From positions 62,001 through 126,000 of the forward strand of contig NZ_NCSM01000002.1 in the NCBI RefSeq assembly GCF_002224125.1: a stretch of 64,000 nucleotides of DNA, in the 5' to 3' direction. A model generated the notes under the pieces. That model did no database searches. It was not told where the DNA came from and worked only from the letters and a program-made list of their open reading frames with translations. The stretch comes from Streptomyces sp. NBS 14/10 (GTDB lineage: Bacteria; Actinomycetota; Actinomycetes; Streptomycetales; Streptomycetaceae). Within the stretch, counting starts at the first letter, position 1. Each line of letters opens with the position of its first letter. Below are positions 1 through 13,900 of the stretch, one piece after another. The position numbers were made by a program, and so were the translations under genes.

Positions 1-1
1 C

Positions 2-3000
2 GCCCAAACCGGCCTCACAGCGGACGAGCTCGACCGTCTGATCGCCGCCCGGGTACTGGCCCGGCTACGCGAGTCCGGCGCGTTCGCAGAGGGCCGTGGC
101 GAGTCGCTGACCGGGCTGGCAGACCGGCTGTCCGTCGTGGACAAGTACCGGCGCTGGCTGGAGGAGGCCGCCCGGCTGCTCGACGCCGCGGGCCTGGCAC
201 GGCTGCGCGACGGCGTCCTGGAGCCGAGCGCCGGGCCGGCGGCCGGCGGCCCCACGTGGGAGGAGGCGCGCGAGCGCTTCGCCGCCGACCCCTACTGGGA
301 CGCGCAGCTCTCCCTGGTGGGCGAGTGCGTGGACCGGCTGCCCGACATCCTGTCCGGCGCGCTGCCCGCCACCGACGTGCTGTTCCCCGGCGGCTCCATG
401 GCCAAGCTCACCGCGGTCTACCAGGGCAACCCGGTCGCGGACCGGCTCAACGAGGTGGTGGCCGAGGCGGCCGCGGCGGCGGTGCGCGACCGCCTGGCCG
501 AAGACCCCTCCGCGACGGTCCGGTTGGCCGAGGTGGGCGCCGGCACCGGGGGCACGACCGCCGTGGTCCTGCCCCGGCTCGACACACACGCCGAGCGGCT
601 CGAGTACTGGTACACCGACCTCTCCCCGGCCTTCCTGGACCAGGCCGAGCGCCGCTTCGGGGCCGGACGTCCGTATCTGCGCTACGGCCGGTGGAACGTG
701 GAGCAGCCGGACGCGGGCGAGCGGCTGACCGGCGGCGGCTGCGATGTGATCGTGGCGACCAACGTGCTGCACGCCACCCGGGACATCCGGCTGGTCCTGC
801 GCAACCTGGCCGCCGCGCTGCGCCCGGGCGGGGTCCTGGTGATCAACGAGATCACCCGCAAGTCCGCGGCCCTGACGCTGACGTTCGGGCTGCTCGACGG
901 CTGGTGGCTGTACGACGACGAGGAGGTCCGCACCCCCGGGGCGCCCATCCTCACCGGCGCCCGCTGGGAGGAGGTGCTGGGCGACAGCGGCTTCGGGGCG
1001 GTGTGGCGGCCCGTCGCGGCGCCGGACGCGTTCGGCGAGGTGTTCGCCGCGCAGCGGCCGGTCGAGGTCCCGGCGCCTGCCGGTACCCGGCTGCTGGCCC
1101 GCGAGTGGGAGCCGGCACCGGCCACCGAGGGCCGGCGCCCCACAGCGGTGGCGGTGCTCGGCGCCGGGCCCGCGGCCCGTCGGCTCGCCGAGGCCCTGCC
1201 CGACGCGACGTCGGTCGCCTCGGCGGCGGACCTGGACGACCGCTTCGACGCGCTGGTCGACCTGGGCGGACTGGCACTCGACGCATGGCTGCCGGCCGTG
1301 CAGCGGATGGCCGGGCGCGAGGCCCTGCTGCTCGGTGTGGGCTCGGGCGATGCCCGGTCCGGGCTCTACCGGATGCTGCAGAGCGAGTACGGCCGCGTCA
1401 GGTCCCGCTATCTGGAAACGGATCCCGCGGACCCCGAGCTGCCCGGCCTGGTCGCCCGGGAGCTGGCCGACGGGGGCGAGGACGCCGAGGTCAGCTACCT
1501 GGACGGGGTGCGGCACCGGGCCCGCCTCGCCGAACTGCCGGTCGGCACCGGCGCCCCGGTCCGCTTCCCGGCCGACGAGGCGCTGCTGATCACCGGCGGC
1601 ACCCGGGGCATCGGCCTGGCGCTCGCCCGCCACGCAGTGGATCGGTGGGGGGCCCGCACCCTGGTGCTCACCGGCCGCGAGCAACTGCCCCCGCGCGAGG
1701 AGTGGGACCGCCACGGTCCGGACACGGCGCTCGGCCGAAAGCTGCGCGGGCTGCGGGAGCTGGAGCGGGACGGGGTTCGGCTCCGGGTGCTGTCGCTGCC
1801 CCTGGGCGAGGACCCGGCCGCCGTGTGCGAGGCGGTGGCCGGGGTCCGGCGGGAGCTGGGCCCGATCGGCGGGGTGCTGCACGCCGCCGGTCTGGTGGAC
1901 CGGGAGAACCTGGCGTTCGTCGGCAAGCCGGTCGAGGCGGTGCGCGCGGTGCTGGCGCCGAAGACGGCCGGTCTGGACGCGCTGGTGGACGCGGTGGCGG
2001 CTGAACCGGTGCGGTTCTTCATGCTGTTCTCGTCGGTCGCCTCGGCGGTCCCGGCCGCCGCGGTCGGCCAGAGCGACTACGCGATGGCCAACGCCCACCT
2101 GGACGCCGTGGCCAGGCGAAAGCCGCACGGACTGCCCCTGGTGAGCGTGGCCTGGCCCAGCTGGCGGGACACCGGCATGGGCACCGAGCGGCCCGGCCCA
2201 GGCTATCTGGCCACCGGGCTCGGCGAACTCTCCGAGACCGAGGGGCTGCGGCTGCTCGACCACATCCTGTCCACCGGGGTCGGCCCGGTGGTGCTGCCCG
2301 CGATCGTCCCCGCGCAGTGGACGCCGGAAGCCCTGCGGGTCCGCAGGCCCGAGGCCCCGGCCCGGCCCGCCGCCCCCGCGCCCCGCACCGGGCCGTCCGC
2401 CCACGGCGAGGGGGCCGGGACCGCCGTGCGGGAGGCCGAGTCCTGGCTGCTCGACCTGCTGGCCGGGCAGTTGGGCTTCGACCGCGACCGGCTCGCGGCC
2501 GATGTGCCCATCGCCGACTACGGAACCGACTCGATCATGATGGTGCAGCTCCTGCGGCAGGTCGGCGACCGACTGGGCGTCGAACTCGATCCGTCCGTGC
2601 TGGCGGAACAGCCCACGGTGGAGTCCTTCGTCGGCTGGCTGGCCGAAAGCCACGGCCAAGCCCTGGCAGCGGCCTTCGGTACGGAAGCGGCCTTCGGTAC
2701 GAAAGGGGAGGCGGCGTCCGTACGAGCCGCCGTACCGGCCCCAGGCCGTCCCGCCCGTCCCACCGCCACCGTGGCCGTCCCCGGCGCGGCTCCCGCGCGC
2801 GACGAGTTGGCGGAGGCCGCCGTCGCGATCGTCGGGATGTCCGGCCGTTTCCCCGGCGCCGGGGACCTGGACGCGTACTGGCGGCTGCTCAGCGAGGGCC
2901 GCTCCGCGATCGCCCCGGTGCCCGCCCGGCGCTGGGGACGTACGACCGGGTATCGCGCGGGCCTGATCGACATCGACGGGTTCGACCCCGGCTACTTCCA

Positions 3001-6000
3001 CCTCTCCGACAGCGACGCCGCCGCCATGGACCCACAGGCGCTGCTGCTGCTGGAGGAGACGCTGTTCGCGTTCGCCGACGCCGGATACGCCCCCGAGGAG
3101 CTCAAGGGGCGCGACATCGGCGTGTACGTGGGCGGCCGCACCCGGCACGACCCGGGTGAGCACGCCCTGGCCCGCAGCCGCAACCCGGTGGTCGCGATCG
3201 GCCAGAACTACCTGGCCGCCAACCTGTCCCACTACTTCGACCTGCGTGGCCCGAGCACCGTCGTGGACACCGCGTGCTCCTCGGCGCTGGTCGCGATGCA
3301 CCATGCCGTCCAGGCCATCCGGGCCGGTGACGCCGAGGCGGCCGTGGTGGCCGGGATCGGCCTGCTGCCGGACGAGGGCGGACACCGGCTGTTCGACCAG
3401 CGCGGGCTGCTGAACCAGGAGCCGGAGTTCCACGTCTTCGACCGGCGGGCCCGCGGTTTCACGCCCGCCGAGGGCGTCGGCGTGCTGCTGCTGAAGCCAC
3501 TGGCCGCCGCCGAGGCGGACGGCGACCAGGTGCACGCCGTGATCAAGGCGGTGGCGGTCAACAACGACGGCCGCACCGCCGGACCGGCCACCCCGAACCC
3601 GGCAGCGCAGCAGCGGGTCATGGCCACCGCGCTGGCCCGCGCCGGGGTCGACGCCGACGACGTGACGTACATCGAGACCAACGCGGCCGGGTCGGCCGTC
3701 CCCGACCTGATCGAGCTGAAGGCGATCCAGGCCGTCTACCGAAACGGCTCCGACACACCGTGCAGCCTGGGGTCGGTCAAACCGAACATCGGCCACCCGC
3801 AGTGCGCGGAGGGCATCGCCGGGGTCATCAAGACCGTGCTGATGCTGCGCAACCGCCAGATCGTGCCGTTCCTGAGCGGTCAGCGGCCGCTGGACCACTT
3901 CGACATGGGCGCCACACCGCTCAGGTTCGAGCGCGAGCTCATCCCGTGGCCGGACGCGTCGGACGCGCCGGACGCGCCCCCGGTCGCCGCCGTGTCCAGC
4001 TTCGCGGACGGCGGCACCAACGCCCACGCCGTCCTGGCCGGTTGGAGTGGCAGCGGCGCCACCCGGCGGCCGCTGGAGCGGCCGAGGCTGAACCGGCGCC
4101 GGCTGCCGGCGCCGGGCGCCGAGCGGTTCGCGATCGTCGGCATGGCCGGGCACTACCCCGGCGCGCCGGACCTGGCGGCCTTCTGGGACAACCTCAAGGC
4201 GGGCCGGGACAGCGTCGGGGAGGTGCCCGCCGAACGCTGGCGGACCCCCGACGGAGGGCAGGTGTCCCGCTGGGGCGGGTTCCTCGACGACGTCGACCGG
4301 TTCGACGCCGACTTCTTCCGGATCTCCCGTCCCGAAGCGGAGATCACCGACCCGCAGGAGCGGTGGTTCCTGCGCACCTGCTGGGAAGCGATCGAGGACG
4401 CCGGATACACCCCGGCCACCCTCGCCGCCACCGGGCCCGACCGGCGCCGCGCGGTCGGCGTGTTCGCCGGGGTGATGCACAAGGACTACACCCTGGTGGC
4501 CGCGGAGGCGCCGCACCCGGTCCCGCTGAGCCTCAACCAGGGGCAGATCGCCAACCGGGTCTCCTTCGTCTGCGACTTCCACGGCCCGAGCGTGGCCGTG
4601 GACACGCTCTGCTCCTCCTCGCTGACCGCCCTGCACCTCGCGGTGGAGAGCCTGCGCCGTCGAGAATGCGAGGTCGCGCTCGCGGGCGGGGTCAACCTCT
4701 CGCTGCACCCCGGGAAGTACCAGACGTACGGCACGGTCGGCATGCACTCCTCGGACGGCCGCTGCCGCTCCTTCGGGGAGGGCGGGGACGGCTATGTGTC
4801 GGCGGAGGGCGTCGGCGCGGTGGTGGTCAAGCCGCTGGCCGCCGCCGAGGCCGACGGCGACCACATCTACGCCGTCATCGCCGCCACGGCGGTGGGCCAC
4901 GGCGGGGCCGTCAGCGGATTCAGCGTGCCGAGCCCGGTGGGCCAGGCCGCCGTGGTCTCCGCCGCCCTGGCCGCGGCGGGCGTCGACGCCCGCTCGATCG
5001 GCTACGTCGAGGCACACGGTACGGGCACCTCGCTGGGCGACCCCATCGAGGTGCGGGGGCTGACCGCCGCCTTCGCCAGGGACACCTCGGACACCGGGTT
5101 CTGCGCGCTTGGCTCGGTGAAGTCCAGCATCGGACACGCGGAGGCCGCGGCCGGGATCGCGGGCCTGACCAAAGCGGTGCTGCAACTGCACCACCGCACG
5201 CTGGTGCCCTCACTGCACGCGGACACCGTGAACCCGCTGCTGAGGCTGGACGACACCCCCTTCCGACTGCAGCGCGAGACCACCGCGTGGCCCGCGCCGC
5301 CCGAGGGACCGCGGCGCGCCGGCCTGAGCTCCTTCGGAGCCACCGGGGCCAACGCGCACATCGTGCTGGAGGAGTACCTGCCCGCCGAGCCCGCCGGTGT
5401 CCCAGAACTCGCCGAAGGCCCGGTCGTGGTGCCGCTGTCGGCCCGCGCCGAGGACCGGCTGCGGGAGCTGGCCGCGCGGCTGCGGGACGCCCTGACCGCG
5501 GGCACCCCCGGGCGGTCGCTGCGCGATATCGCTTACACCCTCCAGGTCGGCCGGGCCGAATGGCCCGTACGGGCCGCCTTCGTGGTGCGCGACATCGCTG
5601 AACTTGCCGGGCATCTGGACGAGTTCGCCGCTTCGGGCGTCCGTCCCGGGCTGCCGGGCACGGAGCTCGGCGGGACGGCCCGGCGCTGGGCCGAGGGCGG
5701 GGCGGTGGACTGGGCGGCGCTGTACGGGGCGGGTCGGCCGCGCCGTACGAGCCTGCCGACGTATCCGTTCGCGGGCGAGCGGCACTGGATACCGGCCGAG
5801 GGCGAGGACACCGAAGGCCGTCGGCCGACCGCGCCGGATGCCACGCCCGTGGCCGCGTCGGGCGCTACGCCCGCCGCCCCGGGCGTCACGAGCCCGGCCG
5901 CCCACGCCGGGGCCCCGGGTGTCACGGCCCAGGCGGCCGCGAGCGCGGCGCCGGGCGCCGCGCCGGGGGCCACGCCTGCCGCGCCGGGTGCCACGGCCCC

Positions 6001-7996
6001 GGCCGCCCGCGCCGACGCCCCAGGTGTCACGGCTCAGGCTGCCGCGCCGGGTGCTGCGGCCGTGGCTGCTGCGGATAGCGCGCCGGGTGCTGCGGCCCCG
6101 GCCGCGCGCGCCGACGGCCCGGGTGTCACGGCCCAGGCTGCCGCGGGCGCGACGCCCGCCCCCGTGGTCCCGCCGCAGGGGTTGCTGACCGCGCCGCGTT
6201 GGGTCGAGTCGGCGGCCCCCGTCCCGGCCGCCGGGCGTGCACCGCGCGCGGTGCTGATCGTCGCGGAGGAGACGGGCACCCCGCTGGCGCTGGCCCTGGC
6301 CGAGCACTACCGGAGCGGCGACGGCGCTCCCGAGGTGGCCGAGTGCGCGCTCGGCGGGCCGCTGCCCCTGGACGGCCCCGACGCCCCGGCACCCGACCGC
6401 GTGCACATCGTGGTCGGCGCGGGCCCGGTCGGCCGGGATGCCGCCGCCGAGCATGAACTGGCCCTGCTCCGGCTGGTCAAGGCCCTGAGCCGACTCGGGG
6501 CCGACCGGTCGACGCCGATGGACCTGAGCGTCGTCACCCAGGAGACCCAGTCGGTCGCCGGGGAGCCCAGCGGGGCGCGCGGCGCGGGCCTGGCCGGTCT
6601 CGTCTACTTCCTGGCTCGCGACTCCCAGCGGTTCGCGGTGCGCAACCTGGATGTGGCGGGCACCGACCTGACCACTCCCGCCGCCCGGGCGGCGGTGGCC
6701 GCGGCGGTCGCCGCCGAACCCCCGGCCCCCGGCGGCGACCTGATCGCGCTGCGCGGCGGGCGCCGGTACCGGCAGGAGGTCCGCCCGGTCGACCCGGCCG
6801 AGGCGGCGGACGCCGGGCTGCCGGGGATACGCCCGGCCGGCAAGTACGTGGTGGTCGGCGGCAGCGGCTTCGTCGGCCGGATCGTCAGCCGCCATCTGAT
6901 CGAGCGCCACGGCGCCCAGGTGGTCTGCGTCGGGCGCAGGCCACAGAGCGACCCGGCGGTGCGCGAGGCCCTGGCGGACGAGCGGATCGGCTACGTACAG
7001 GCCGATGTCACCGACCCGCGGCAGGCGCGGCAGGCGATCGCCGCCGCGAAGGCCGCGCTCGGCGGGGTGCTCCACGGTGTGCTGTTCGCCGGCGCCACCC
7101 GGATCACCGAGGGCCCGGGCGACCTGACCGCGCTCGGCGAGGCGGAGTTCCGCGAGCACTTCGACGTCAAGGCCGGCGGCAGCCGCCATGTGTACGAGGC
7201 CGTGGCCGAGGAGCCGCTGGACTTCCTGTGCTACTTCTCCTCCGCCCAGGCCTTCGCCTTCGGCGGGGCCGGTACCCACGCCGCGTACGCCGCCGGGATC
7301 ACGTTCGCCGACGCGTTCGCCCGAGCCGTCGGCCGGAGCTCCGCGTTCCCGGTCGGCATCGTCAACTGGGGCGCTTGGCGGGCCTCGTTCGGGGAGGCGG
7401 CGCGGGACTACCCGACGCTGGGCTTCCTGGACGACGACGAGGGCGCGGCCTGCTTCGACACCGCCGTACGCCTGCTGCGCGGGGGCCGGCACCGCCAGGT
7501 CGTCGCCATGCGGGCCCCCGCGGTCCGCCCGGCCCCGGCCACCCCCGCCGCCGCCCCCGCGTCGGCCGCCCCCGCCCATCCGGACGGCGGTGGCGGTGGC
7601 GGTGGCGAGCGGCGCCGGGAGATCCGACGGCTGCTGATCGAACGGCTCGCCAGGACGCTGCGCGTGCCGGCCGGAGACCTGTCGCCTTCGGTGGCCTTCT
7701 CCGACCTGGGTGTCGACTCGATCACCGGCTCGACGTTCGTCACACAAATCGCCGAGGAGCTGGACGTGGAGCTGAACGCGGCGGCCCTGTACGAGTACTC
7801 GACCGTGGAGCGGCTGGCAGACCACCTGATCGAGCTGATCGGTACGGACGAGCAGCCGGCCGACGGTACCGGCGATACGGCGCCGCCGGAGGAACTGATC
7901 GCGATGTTGGAGGCACGTTTCGCGGCCGGTGAGCTCTCCGCCGCGGAGGTGCTGGACCTGCTCGACACCGAGTTGGCCACGAGGGAGCGACGATGA
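2..7996 (+). CDS. trans-AT polyketide synthase, 5'-truncated by window edge (cMT-KR-ACP-KS0-KS-KR-ACP)
   Basis: The frame is already open at base 2, so the GTG at 137 is internal; residues below count from 137. Domains in order: C-methyltransferase (about 250-1030, SAM motif GAGTGG and NVLHAT), ketoreductase (1576-2200, TGGTRGIG), ACP (GTDSI at about 2522), KS0 (2818-4060), second KS (4126-5380), post-KS flanking region ending in LPTYPF, an Ala/Pro linker, a second KR with GGSGFVG (6838-7500), ACP (GVDSI, about 7710) and a C-terminal helical docking segment. The first KS keeps Cys1047 and His1220 but its HGTGT motif reads TNAAGS, with Asn1182 for the catalytic His, so it should not elongate. 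The second KS has Cys1492, His1627 and His1667 and looks active. No AT domain is present, as expected for a trans-AT enzyme fed by the AT protein at 26759. The stop overlaps the next ATG (ATGA). Confidence 0.93.
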   Translation, partial: AQTGLTADELDRLIAARVLARLRESGAFAEGRGESLTGLADRLSVVDKYRRWLEEAARLLDAAGLARLRDGVLEPSAGPAAGGPTWEEARERFAADPYWDAQLSLVGECVDRLPDILSGALPATDVLFPGGSMAKLTAVYQGNPVADRLNEVVAEAAAAAVRDRLAEDPSATVRLAEVGAGTGGTTAVVLPRLDTHAERLEYWYTDLSPAFLDQAERRFGAGRPYLRYGRWNVEQPDAGERLTGGGCDVIVATNVLHATRDIRLVLRNLAAALRPGGVLVINEITRKSAALTLTFGLLDGWWLYDDEEVRTPGAPILTGARWEEVLGDSGFGAVWRPVAAPDAFGEVFAAQRPVEVPAPAGTRLLAREWEPAPATEGRRPTAVAVLGAGPAARRLAEALPDATSVASAADLDDRFDALVDLGGLALDAWLPAVQRMAGREALLLGVGSGDARSGLYRMLQSEYGRVRSRYLETDPADPELPGLVARELADGGEDAEVSYLDGVRHRARLAELPVGTGAPVRFPADEALLITGGTRGIGLALARHAVDRWGARTLVLTGREQLPPREEWDRHGPDTALGRKLRGLRELERDGVRLRVLSLPLGEDPAAVCEAVAGVRRELGPIGGVLHAAGLVDRENLAFVGKPVEAVRAVLAPKTAGLDALVDAVAAEPVRFFMLFSSVASAVPAAAVGQSDYAMANAHLDAVARRKPHGLPLVSVAWPSWRDTGMGTERPGPGYLATGLGELSETEGLRLLDHILSTGVGPVVLPAIVPAQWTPEALRVRRPEAPARPAAPAPRTGPSAHGEGAGTAVREAESWLLDLLAGQLGFDRDRLAADVPIADYGTDSIMMVQLLRQVGDRLGVELDPSVLAEQPTVESFVGWLAESHGQALAAAFGTEAAFGTKGEAASVRAAVPAPGRPARPTATVAVPGAAPARDELAEAAVAIVGMSGRFPGAGDLDAYWRLLSEGRSAIAPVPARRWGRTTGYRAGLIDIDGFDPGYFHLSDSDAAAMDPQALLLLEETLFAFADAGYAPEELKGRDIGVYVGGRTRHDPGEHALARSRNPVVAIGQNYLAANLSHYFDLRGPSTVVDTACSSALVAMHHAVQAIRAGDAEAAVVAGIGLLPDEGGHRLFDQRGLLNQEPEFHVFDRRARGFTPAEGVGVLLLKPLAAAEADGDQVHAVIKAVAVNNDGRTAGPATPNPAAQQRVMATALARAGVDADDVTYIETNAAGSAVPDLIELKAIQAVYRNGSDTPCSLGSVKPNIGHPQCAEGIAGVIKTVLMLRNRQIVPFLSGQRPLDHFDMGATPLRFERELIPWPDASDAPDAPPVAAVSSFADGGTNAHAVLAGWSGSGATRRPLERPRLNRRRLPAPGAERFAIVGMAGHYPGAPDLAAFWDNLKAGRDSVGEVPAERWRTPDGGQVSRWGGFLDDVDRFDADFFRISRPEAEITDPQERWFLRTCWEAIEDAGYTPATLAATGPDRRRAVGVFAGVMHKDYTLVAAEAPHPVPLSLNQGQIANRVSFVCDFHGPSVAVDTLCSSSLTALHLAVESLRRRECEVALAGGVNLSLHPGKYQTYGTVGMHSSDGRCRSFGEGGDGYVSAEGVGAVVVKPLAAAEADGDHIYAVIAATAVGHGGAVSGFSVPSPVGQAAVVSAALAAAGVDARSIGYVEAHGTGTSLGDPIEVRGLTAAFARDTSDTGFCALGSVKSSIGHAEAAAGIAGLTKAVLQLHHRTLVPSLHADTVNPLLRLDDTPFRLQRETTAWPAPPEGPRRAGLSSFGATGANAHIVLEEYLPAEPAGVPELAEGPVVVPLSARAEDRLRELAARLRDALTAGTPGRSLRDIAYTLQVGRAEWPVRAAFVVRDIAELAGHLDEFAASGVRPGLPGTELGGTARRWAEGGAVDWAALYGAGRPRRTSLPTYPFAGERHWIPAEGEDTEGRRPTAPDATPVAASGATPAAPGVTSPAAHAGAPGVTAQAAASAAPGAAPGATPAAPGATAPAARADAPGVTAQAAAPGAAAVAAADSAPGAAAPAARADGPGVTAQAAAGATPAPVVPPQGLLTAPRWVESAAPVPAAGRAPRAVLIVAEETGTPLALALAEHYRSGDGAPEVAECALGGPLPLDGPDAPAPDRVHIVVGAGPVGRDAAAEHELALLRLVKALSRLGADRSTPMDLSVVTQETQSVAGEPSGARGAGLAGLVYFLARDSQRFAVRNLDVAGTDLTTPAARAAVAAAVAAEPPAPGGDLIALRGGRRYRQEVRPVDPAEAADAGLPGIRPAGKYVVVGGSGFVGRIVSRHLIERHGAQVVCVGRRPQSDPAVREALADERIGYVQADVTDPRQARQAIAAAKAALGGVLHGVLFAGATRITEGPGDLTALGEAEFREHFDVKAGGSRHVYEAVAEEPLDFLCYFSSAQAFAFGGAGTHAAYAAGITFADAFARAVGRSSAFPVGIVNWGAWRASFGEAARDYPTLGFLDDDEGAACFDTAVRLLRGGRHRQVVAMRAPAVRPAPATPAAAPASAAPAHPDGGGGGGGERRREIRRLLIERLARTLRVPAGDLSPSVAFSDLGVDSITGSTFVTQIAEELDVELNAAALYEYSTVERLADHLIELIGTDEQPADGTGDTAPPEELIAMLEARFAAGELSAAEVLDLLDTELATRERR
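5870..6160 (+). repeat. imperfect Ala/Pro-rich linker repeats inside PKS
   Basis: A low-complexity interdomain linker between the post-KS region and the second KR. The phrase GVTAQAA recurs with its GTCACG codons at 5921, 6026 and 6125, a period of about 33-35 codons, and a further related copy starts near 5885. Ala, Pro, Gly and Thr dominate. It is a flexible tether without a fold of its own and a likely site of slippage or recombination. Confidence 0.75.
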
Positions 7997-10900
7997 GCAC
8001 CGCAGAGTTCCGGGACATCCTCGACCGGTACGCCAGGGGAGCGGTCGGCGCGGAGCAGGCGCGTGACCTGCTGACCGCGCGGCGCCCGGCGCAGGCCCCG
8101 GAGGCCCCGGGCCGGCCCACGGCCCCGGCGCCGTCCGGGCAGGACGCGACCACCGGGCCGGCCGGCCGCCCTGAGACACTGGACATCGCGGTGGTCGGCA
8201 TGTCCGGGCAGTTCCCGGGGGCGGTGGACGTCCGCGAGTTCTGGCGCAACCTCGCCGAGGGCCGCGTCGGGTACGGCGAGTTGCCCGACCACTACCTCGC
8301 CCCGGAGGAGCGGAACGCGTACAGCTGGGGCGGGGCGCTCGCCGAGCGCGACAGCTTCGACCCCGAGTTCTTCGGCATCCGCCCGTACGAGGCGGATCTG
8401 ATGAGCCACCACCAGCGGCTGCTGCTTCAGGAGAGCTGGCACGCGCTGGAGGACGCCGCGCTCGACCCGAGGGCCCTGGCCGGTTCGCGCACCGGGCTGT
8501 TCGTCGGCGCCGAGCCCACCAGCTATCCGCACGAGTCGTTCACCGGCGCCTCCGACGCCCTGGTGGCGTCCCGGCTGTCGTACTTCCTCGATCTGCGCGG
8601 GGCCGCGCTGGTGGTCAACACGGCCTGCTCGTCGGCGCTTGCCGCCCTGCACCTGGCCTGCCAGAGCCTGCGGTCGGGCGAGTCGTCCCTGGCGCTGGTC
8701 GGCGGCGCGAACGCCGGTCTCGACGGGCGCGGTCTCGATCTGCTGCTGCAGAGCGGCGCGATGTCGCCCACCGGCCAGTGCCGCACCTTCGACGCGGACG
8801 CGGACGGCACCGTCTACTCCGAGGCCGTGGCCGTCGTGGTGCTCAAGCGGCTGGCGGACGCGGTGGCCGACGGCGACCACGTCTACGGCGTCGTCCGCGC
8901 GACCGGAATGAACCAGGACGGCGCAAGCAACGGCATCACCGCGCCGAACGGGGCGGCCCAGGAAGAGCTGATCCTCGACGTCTACCGGCGCTTCGGCATC
9001 GCGGCCGAGCGGGTCGGATACGTCGAGGCCCACGGCACCGCGACCCCGCTCGGCGACCCGGTGGAGGCCAACGCGCTGGTGCGGGCGTTCCGGCGGCTGA
9101 CCGGTGAGCGGGCGTTCTGCGCGGTCGGCAGCGCGAAGTCCCATATCGGGCACACGGGCGCCGCCTCCGGGCTGGTCGGGCTGATCAAGGTCCTGCTGTC
9201 CATGCGGTACGGCCGGCTGGTCGGCATGCCGACCCTGCGCCGGCTCAACCCGCTGATCGACCTGGCCGATTCGGCCTTCGTCCTGGACGACGCGGCGCGG
9301 CCCTGGCAGAGCGCCTCCGGCGCCCCGCTGATGGCCGCGGTGAACGCCTTCGGGCACAGCGGGACCAATGTGCACGCGGTGGTCGAGGAGTATCCGCCGA
9401 CCGCCGCCGAGGCGCCCGGGGCGGCCCGTACGGATGACGGCAGGCCGCGGATCGTACCGCTGTCGGCGCGCGACCCCGAGCGGCTGCGCGCATACGCCGG
9501 GGAGCTGGCGGAGTTCCTGGACCCGGCGGGTGAGGCCGACGTACCCTCGCCCACCGCCGCGCCCGCGGTGGCGCCCACCCAGGTGTGTGCCGTGGTGGCG
9601 GACGTCCTGGGCGTCGCGGCGGACGAGATCGACCCGGACGAGCGGCTGGACTCCTACGGCGTGCGACCGGGGCAGTTCGCCCGGATCGGCGAGGCGCTGG
9701 ACACCCGGTTCGGGGTGCGGCTGGACGCCGACGTCCCGCACGAGGGCCGTACGGCCGGGGAACTGGCCCGGCTCATCTCCGAGGCGGGCGGGGCGCTCCA
9801 AGGGAGCGGCACCGAGGACCGCGCCGCCGGGGCCGGTGGCCGGGCGCTGCTGGCCGATGTGGCCCGCACCCTCCAGCTCGGCCGTACGGAGCTGGCGGCG
9901 CGCGCCGCGTTCGTCGTGCGCGACCTGACGGAACTGGTCGCCGGGCTCCGGGCCGTGGCGGCCGGGGAGGAGCTTCCCGGCAACTGCCGGCTGGGGCAGG
10001 CGGACCACGGCAGCGAGGTGGTCCGGCTCTTCGACGACGACGATGACCTGCGGGAGGCCGTGAGCAGATGGCTGGACCGCGGCAAGCTCGCCCAGGCAGC
10101 CGAACTGTGGGTGCGCGGCGGGCCGATCGACTGGCGCAGGACGCGGCAGGACGGCGCGGGGCGCCGGGTGCCGCTGCCCGGCTACCCGTTCGCCAGGAAC
10201 CGGCACGGCAAGCTGCTCACCAAGCCGGCGGTGCGGCCCGTCGCGCAACCGGCCGCCGAGCCCGCCCCGGCGCCGCGGCCCGAGCCCGTCGCCGAGCCGC
10301 TGACCGGAGCCGTCACCGGGGCCGGGCCGTACGCCCCCGAGCGGCTGGCGGCTGCCGTCGAGGAGCGGCTGGCGCTGCTCGCTGCGGAGATGATCGGCGC
10401 GTCGGCGGCCGACCTCGACATCAAGGACCACCTGGACCGCTACGGAATCGACTCCATCACGCGGACCAGGATGAACCACGCGCTGAGCGAGGCGTTCCCG
10501 GCTGCCTCCCGGACGCTGTTCTTCGACTTCGCGAAGGTCGAGGGCGTCGCCGAGCACCTGGCCGAGCAGTTCCCGGACGAGTGCCGGGCGTACCTCGGAG
10601 GGAGCCCCGCGGCCGAGCCCGCCCCGGTCGCCGTACCGGCTCCAGTCGCCGCATCGGCCCCGATCGCCGTACCCGCCCCCGTACCCGCCGCTCCCGCCCC
10701 CGTACCCGCCCCGGCCGCCGAGCTCACCCCGCGGGAGGGCCAGGACCGCGAGGAGGACGAGGGCGACGAGAACGACGCGGCGGCGGACGCCGTCGCGATC
10801 ATCGGGATGAGCGGTCGCTTCCCGGGCGCCCCCGACCTGGACCGGTACTGGTCGCTGCTCATGGACGGCCGGTCGGTCGTCACCGAGATCCCGCCGCGCC

Positions 10901-13900
10901 GCTGGGACTGGCGGGAGCACTACGACCCCCGTCCCGAGGGCGCGGACGTGGTGCGCAAGAGCCATTCCAAGTGGGGCGCCTTCCTCGACGGGTTCGACGA
11001 GTTCGATCCGGCGCTGTTCAAGTTCACCGAGGATGAGGCGCGCAACACCGACCCGCAGGTGCGGCTGTTCCTCCAGGAGTGCTGGAAGGCGCTGGAGGAC
11101 GCGGGCTGCGCCCCGTCGAAGCTGCCCGCCCCGGTGCGCCGGCGCATCGGGGTCTTCGCGGGTGGCGCGAAGCACGGCTTCACCCGGCTCGGTGCGGAGG
11201 GGCGGCTGGAGATGCCGCGCACCTCCTTCGGCGACATGGTGAACCGGGTCTCCTTCCAGTTCGACCTCGGCGGACCGAGCAAGGCCGTGGACACCGCCTG
11301 CTCCTCCGCCCTGGTGGCGCTGCACGAGGCGGTGCAGAGCCTGCGCGCCGGCCAGTGCGAACTGGCCCTCGCCGGAGCGGTGAACCTCTATCTGCACCCC
11401 TCGACGTATGCCGAGCTGGGCACCGTGGGGCTGCTGTCCGACCGTTCGGAGTGCGGGTCGTTCGGCGCGGAGGCCAACGGGATCGTCCCGGGCGAGGGCG
11501 TCGCGGCGGTGCTGCTCAAGCCGCTGCGGCAGGCGCTGCGCGACGGCGACCCGATACGGGCCGTCATTCGCGGCACGGCCGTCAACCACAACGGGCGGAC
11601 CATCGGGTTCACCAGCCCCAGCGCGCAGCGACAGGCCGATGTGATCCGTGAGGCGCTGCGTGACGGCGGTGTGGACCCGCGGACGGTCGGCTATGTGGAG
11701 GCCCACGCCAACGGCTCGGAGATCGGTGACGCGGTCGAGATGACGGCGCTCACCCAGGCCTTCGACGAGCGGCCGGGCGCGAGCGGGCGGTTCGGTGTGG
11801 GGTCGGTCAAGCCCAACATCGGCCACGGCGAGGCGTCCGCCGGGATGGCGCAGCTGTTCAAGGTCGTCCTGGCCCTGCGGCACCGCACCCTGCCGCCGAC
11901 CCGGCTGCCGGAGGAGTTCAACCCCGCCATCGACTTCGACAGGCTCCCGTTCGAGCTCTCCGGCAGCGCCGTGCCCTGGGCGCCGGTGGTCGTGGACGGC
12001 ACCCCGGCGCCGCGCCGGGCGGGCATCACCTCGATCGGCGGGGGCGGGACGAACGCCCATGTCGTCCTCGAGGAGGCGCCCGAGCCCGCGCAGCCGCGGC
12101 CGACCGTACGTGGTCCCGTGGTGTTCACGCTGTCGGCGCACACCGAGGAGCGGCTGAGCGCCTACGTCGACCAGTGGATCGACTTCCTGCGCGGCGGCCC
12201 CCGGACCGATCTCGCGGGCATCGCCTATACCCTCCAGGTCGGCCGGGCGGATCTGACGCACCGGCTGGCGGCGGTCGCCAAGGGCGCCGAGGACCTGCTG
12301 GGGCAGCTCACCCGCTGGCGCCGGGGCCGCCCCGGCGGCGCGCTGGTCACGGCCACCGCCGGGAGGGTGAAGGCCGAGGAGCTGGACGCGGCGCTGCGTG
12401 AGCGCGACCTCGGCCGGGTGGCGAGCCTGTGGGCGCACGGGGCGACGGTCGACTGGAGCGAGCTGTACGGCGACGACGTACCCCGCCGGGTGCCAGGGCT
12501 GCCGACCTACCCGTTCGAGCACCAGGTCTGCTGGGTGGACGAGTCCGCCCCGGTTCCGCTCCCGGTCGCCACGGCCGTCTCCACCCCGGCCGGACCCGCC
12601 CCGGCGACGGCGGCCCCGGCCGCCACGACCCCCCTCCCGGCCGACCCGGCCGCGCAGGCGCCGGACGGCCATCCGCTGCTGACGTCGGCCGTGCCGCTCG
12701 CCGATGGCGGGGTGGTGTTCAGCGGCGAGGTGTCCCTCGCCTCCCACCCCTGGGTCGCCGACCACGCGGTGTCCGGCACGGTGCTGTTCCCGGGTACGGC
12801 CTTTGTCGAGATGGCGCTGCACGCAGGGCGAGACGTGGGCTGTGCCCGGCTGGAAGAGCTGACCCTCCAGGCCCCGCTGGTCCTGTCGGAGCGGAGCGCC
12901 GTACGGCTGCAGGTGGCCGTCGGGGCGCCCGACAGCGGTAACGGCCGCCCGGTGGAGGTGTATTCGCAGGCCGGGGCGGAGCAGCCGTGGAGGCGGCACG
13001 CCACCGGGCTGCTCGGCTCCGGGGCGCCGGAGGCCGGGCCGGAGCTGACCGCGTGGCCGCCGGCCGGCGCGGAGGCGGTGCCGGTGGACGACTACTACCG
13101 GGTGATGGCCGACGCCGGATACGCGTACGGCCCGGCGTTCTGCGGGCTGCGCGCGGTCTGGAAGCGTGGCGACGAGGTGTTCGCCGAGGCCACGATCGAC
13201 GACGCGCCGGACGCCGCCCGCTACGGTCTGCACCCCGCGCTGCTGGACTCGGCCCTGCACGCGATGGGCTTCGGCGGCTTCGTACGCGACGGCGGCGGGC
13301 TGCTGCCGTTCTCCTGGTCCGGGATGCGGCTGTTCGGGCGGGGGGCCGCCGCGGTGCGGGTGCGGCTCACGGGGGCCGGCACCGACGCGGTGTCGGCCGA
13401 GGTCGCCGACGCCACGGGGCGGCCGGTGGCCGCGCTGGACTCGCTGGTGCTGCGGCCGGTCTCCGGCGAACGGCCGGTGTCCGGCGAGCAGTCGGTGTCC
13501 GGCGAACGGCCGGTGTCGGGCGAACGGCCGGTGTCCGGCGTACGGCCGGGCGCGGCTAGCGCAGGCGCCGCCACCGCCACTGCCGCCACCACTGGCACGG
13601 CCGCGCTGCCGGACTCGCTCTTCCGCCTCGACTGGACGGCGCTTTTGGCAGAAACCGCCGGGGCCGGGCGGGACACGGCGCGTTGGTCCCTGCCGGGCCC
13701 GGACGACCTGGGTCTTGGCGCCGCCCTGCGCCGCGCCGGCGCCACGGTGTCCGAGGACGCGGCCGAGGTGGCGCTGGTGTCGCTGGCCACCGCGTCACGG
13801 GCCACCGGGGAGCAGCCCGCGGAGCTCGCCGCCGGGATCCGGGCCGCCACCGCGCGCGCCCTCGGCCTGGTGCAGGGCCGGCTCGCGGACGAGGAGCGGG

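Noticed and set aside
65..5194. A 1709-residue open frame on the minus strand
   Set aside because: It is antisense to the PKS; long shadow frames are expected in DNA this GC-rich, and it shows no domain sense.
7408..13260. A 1950-residue minus-strand open frame
   Set aside because: It is fully antisense to two PKS genes with repetitive Arg/Gly/Pro content, a codon-bias shadow.
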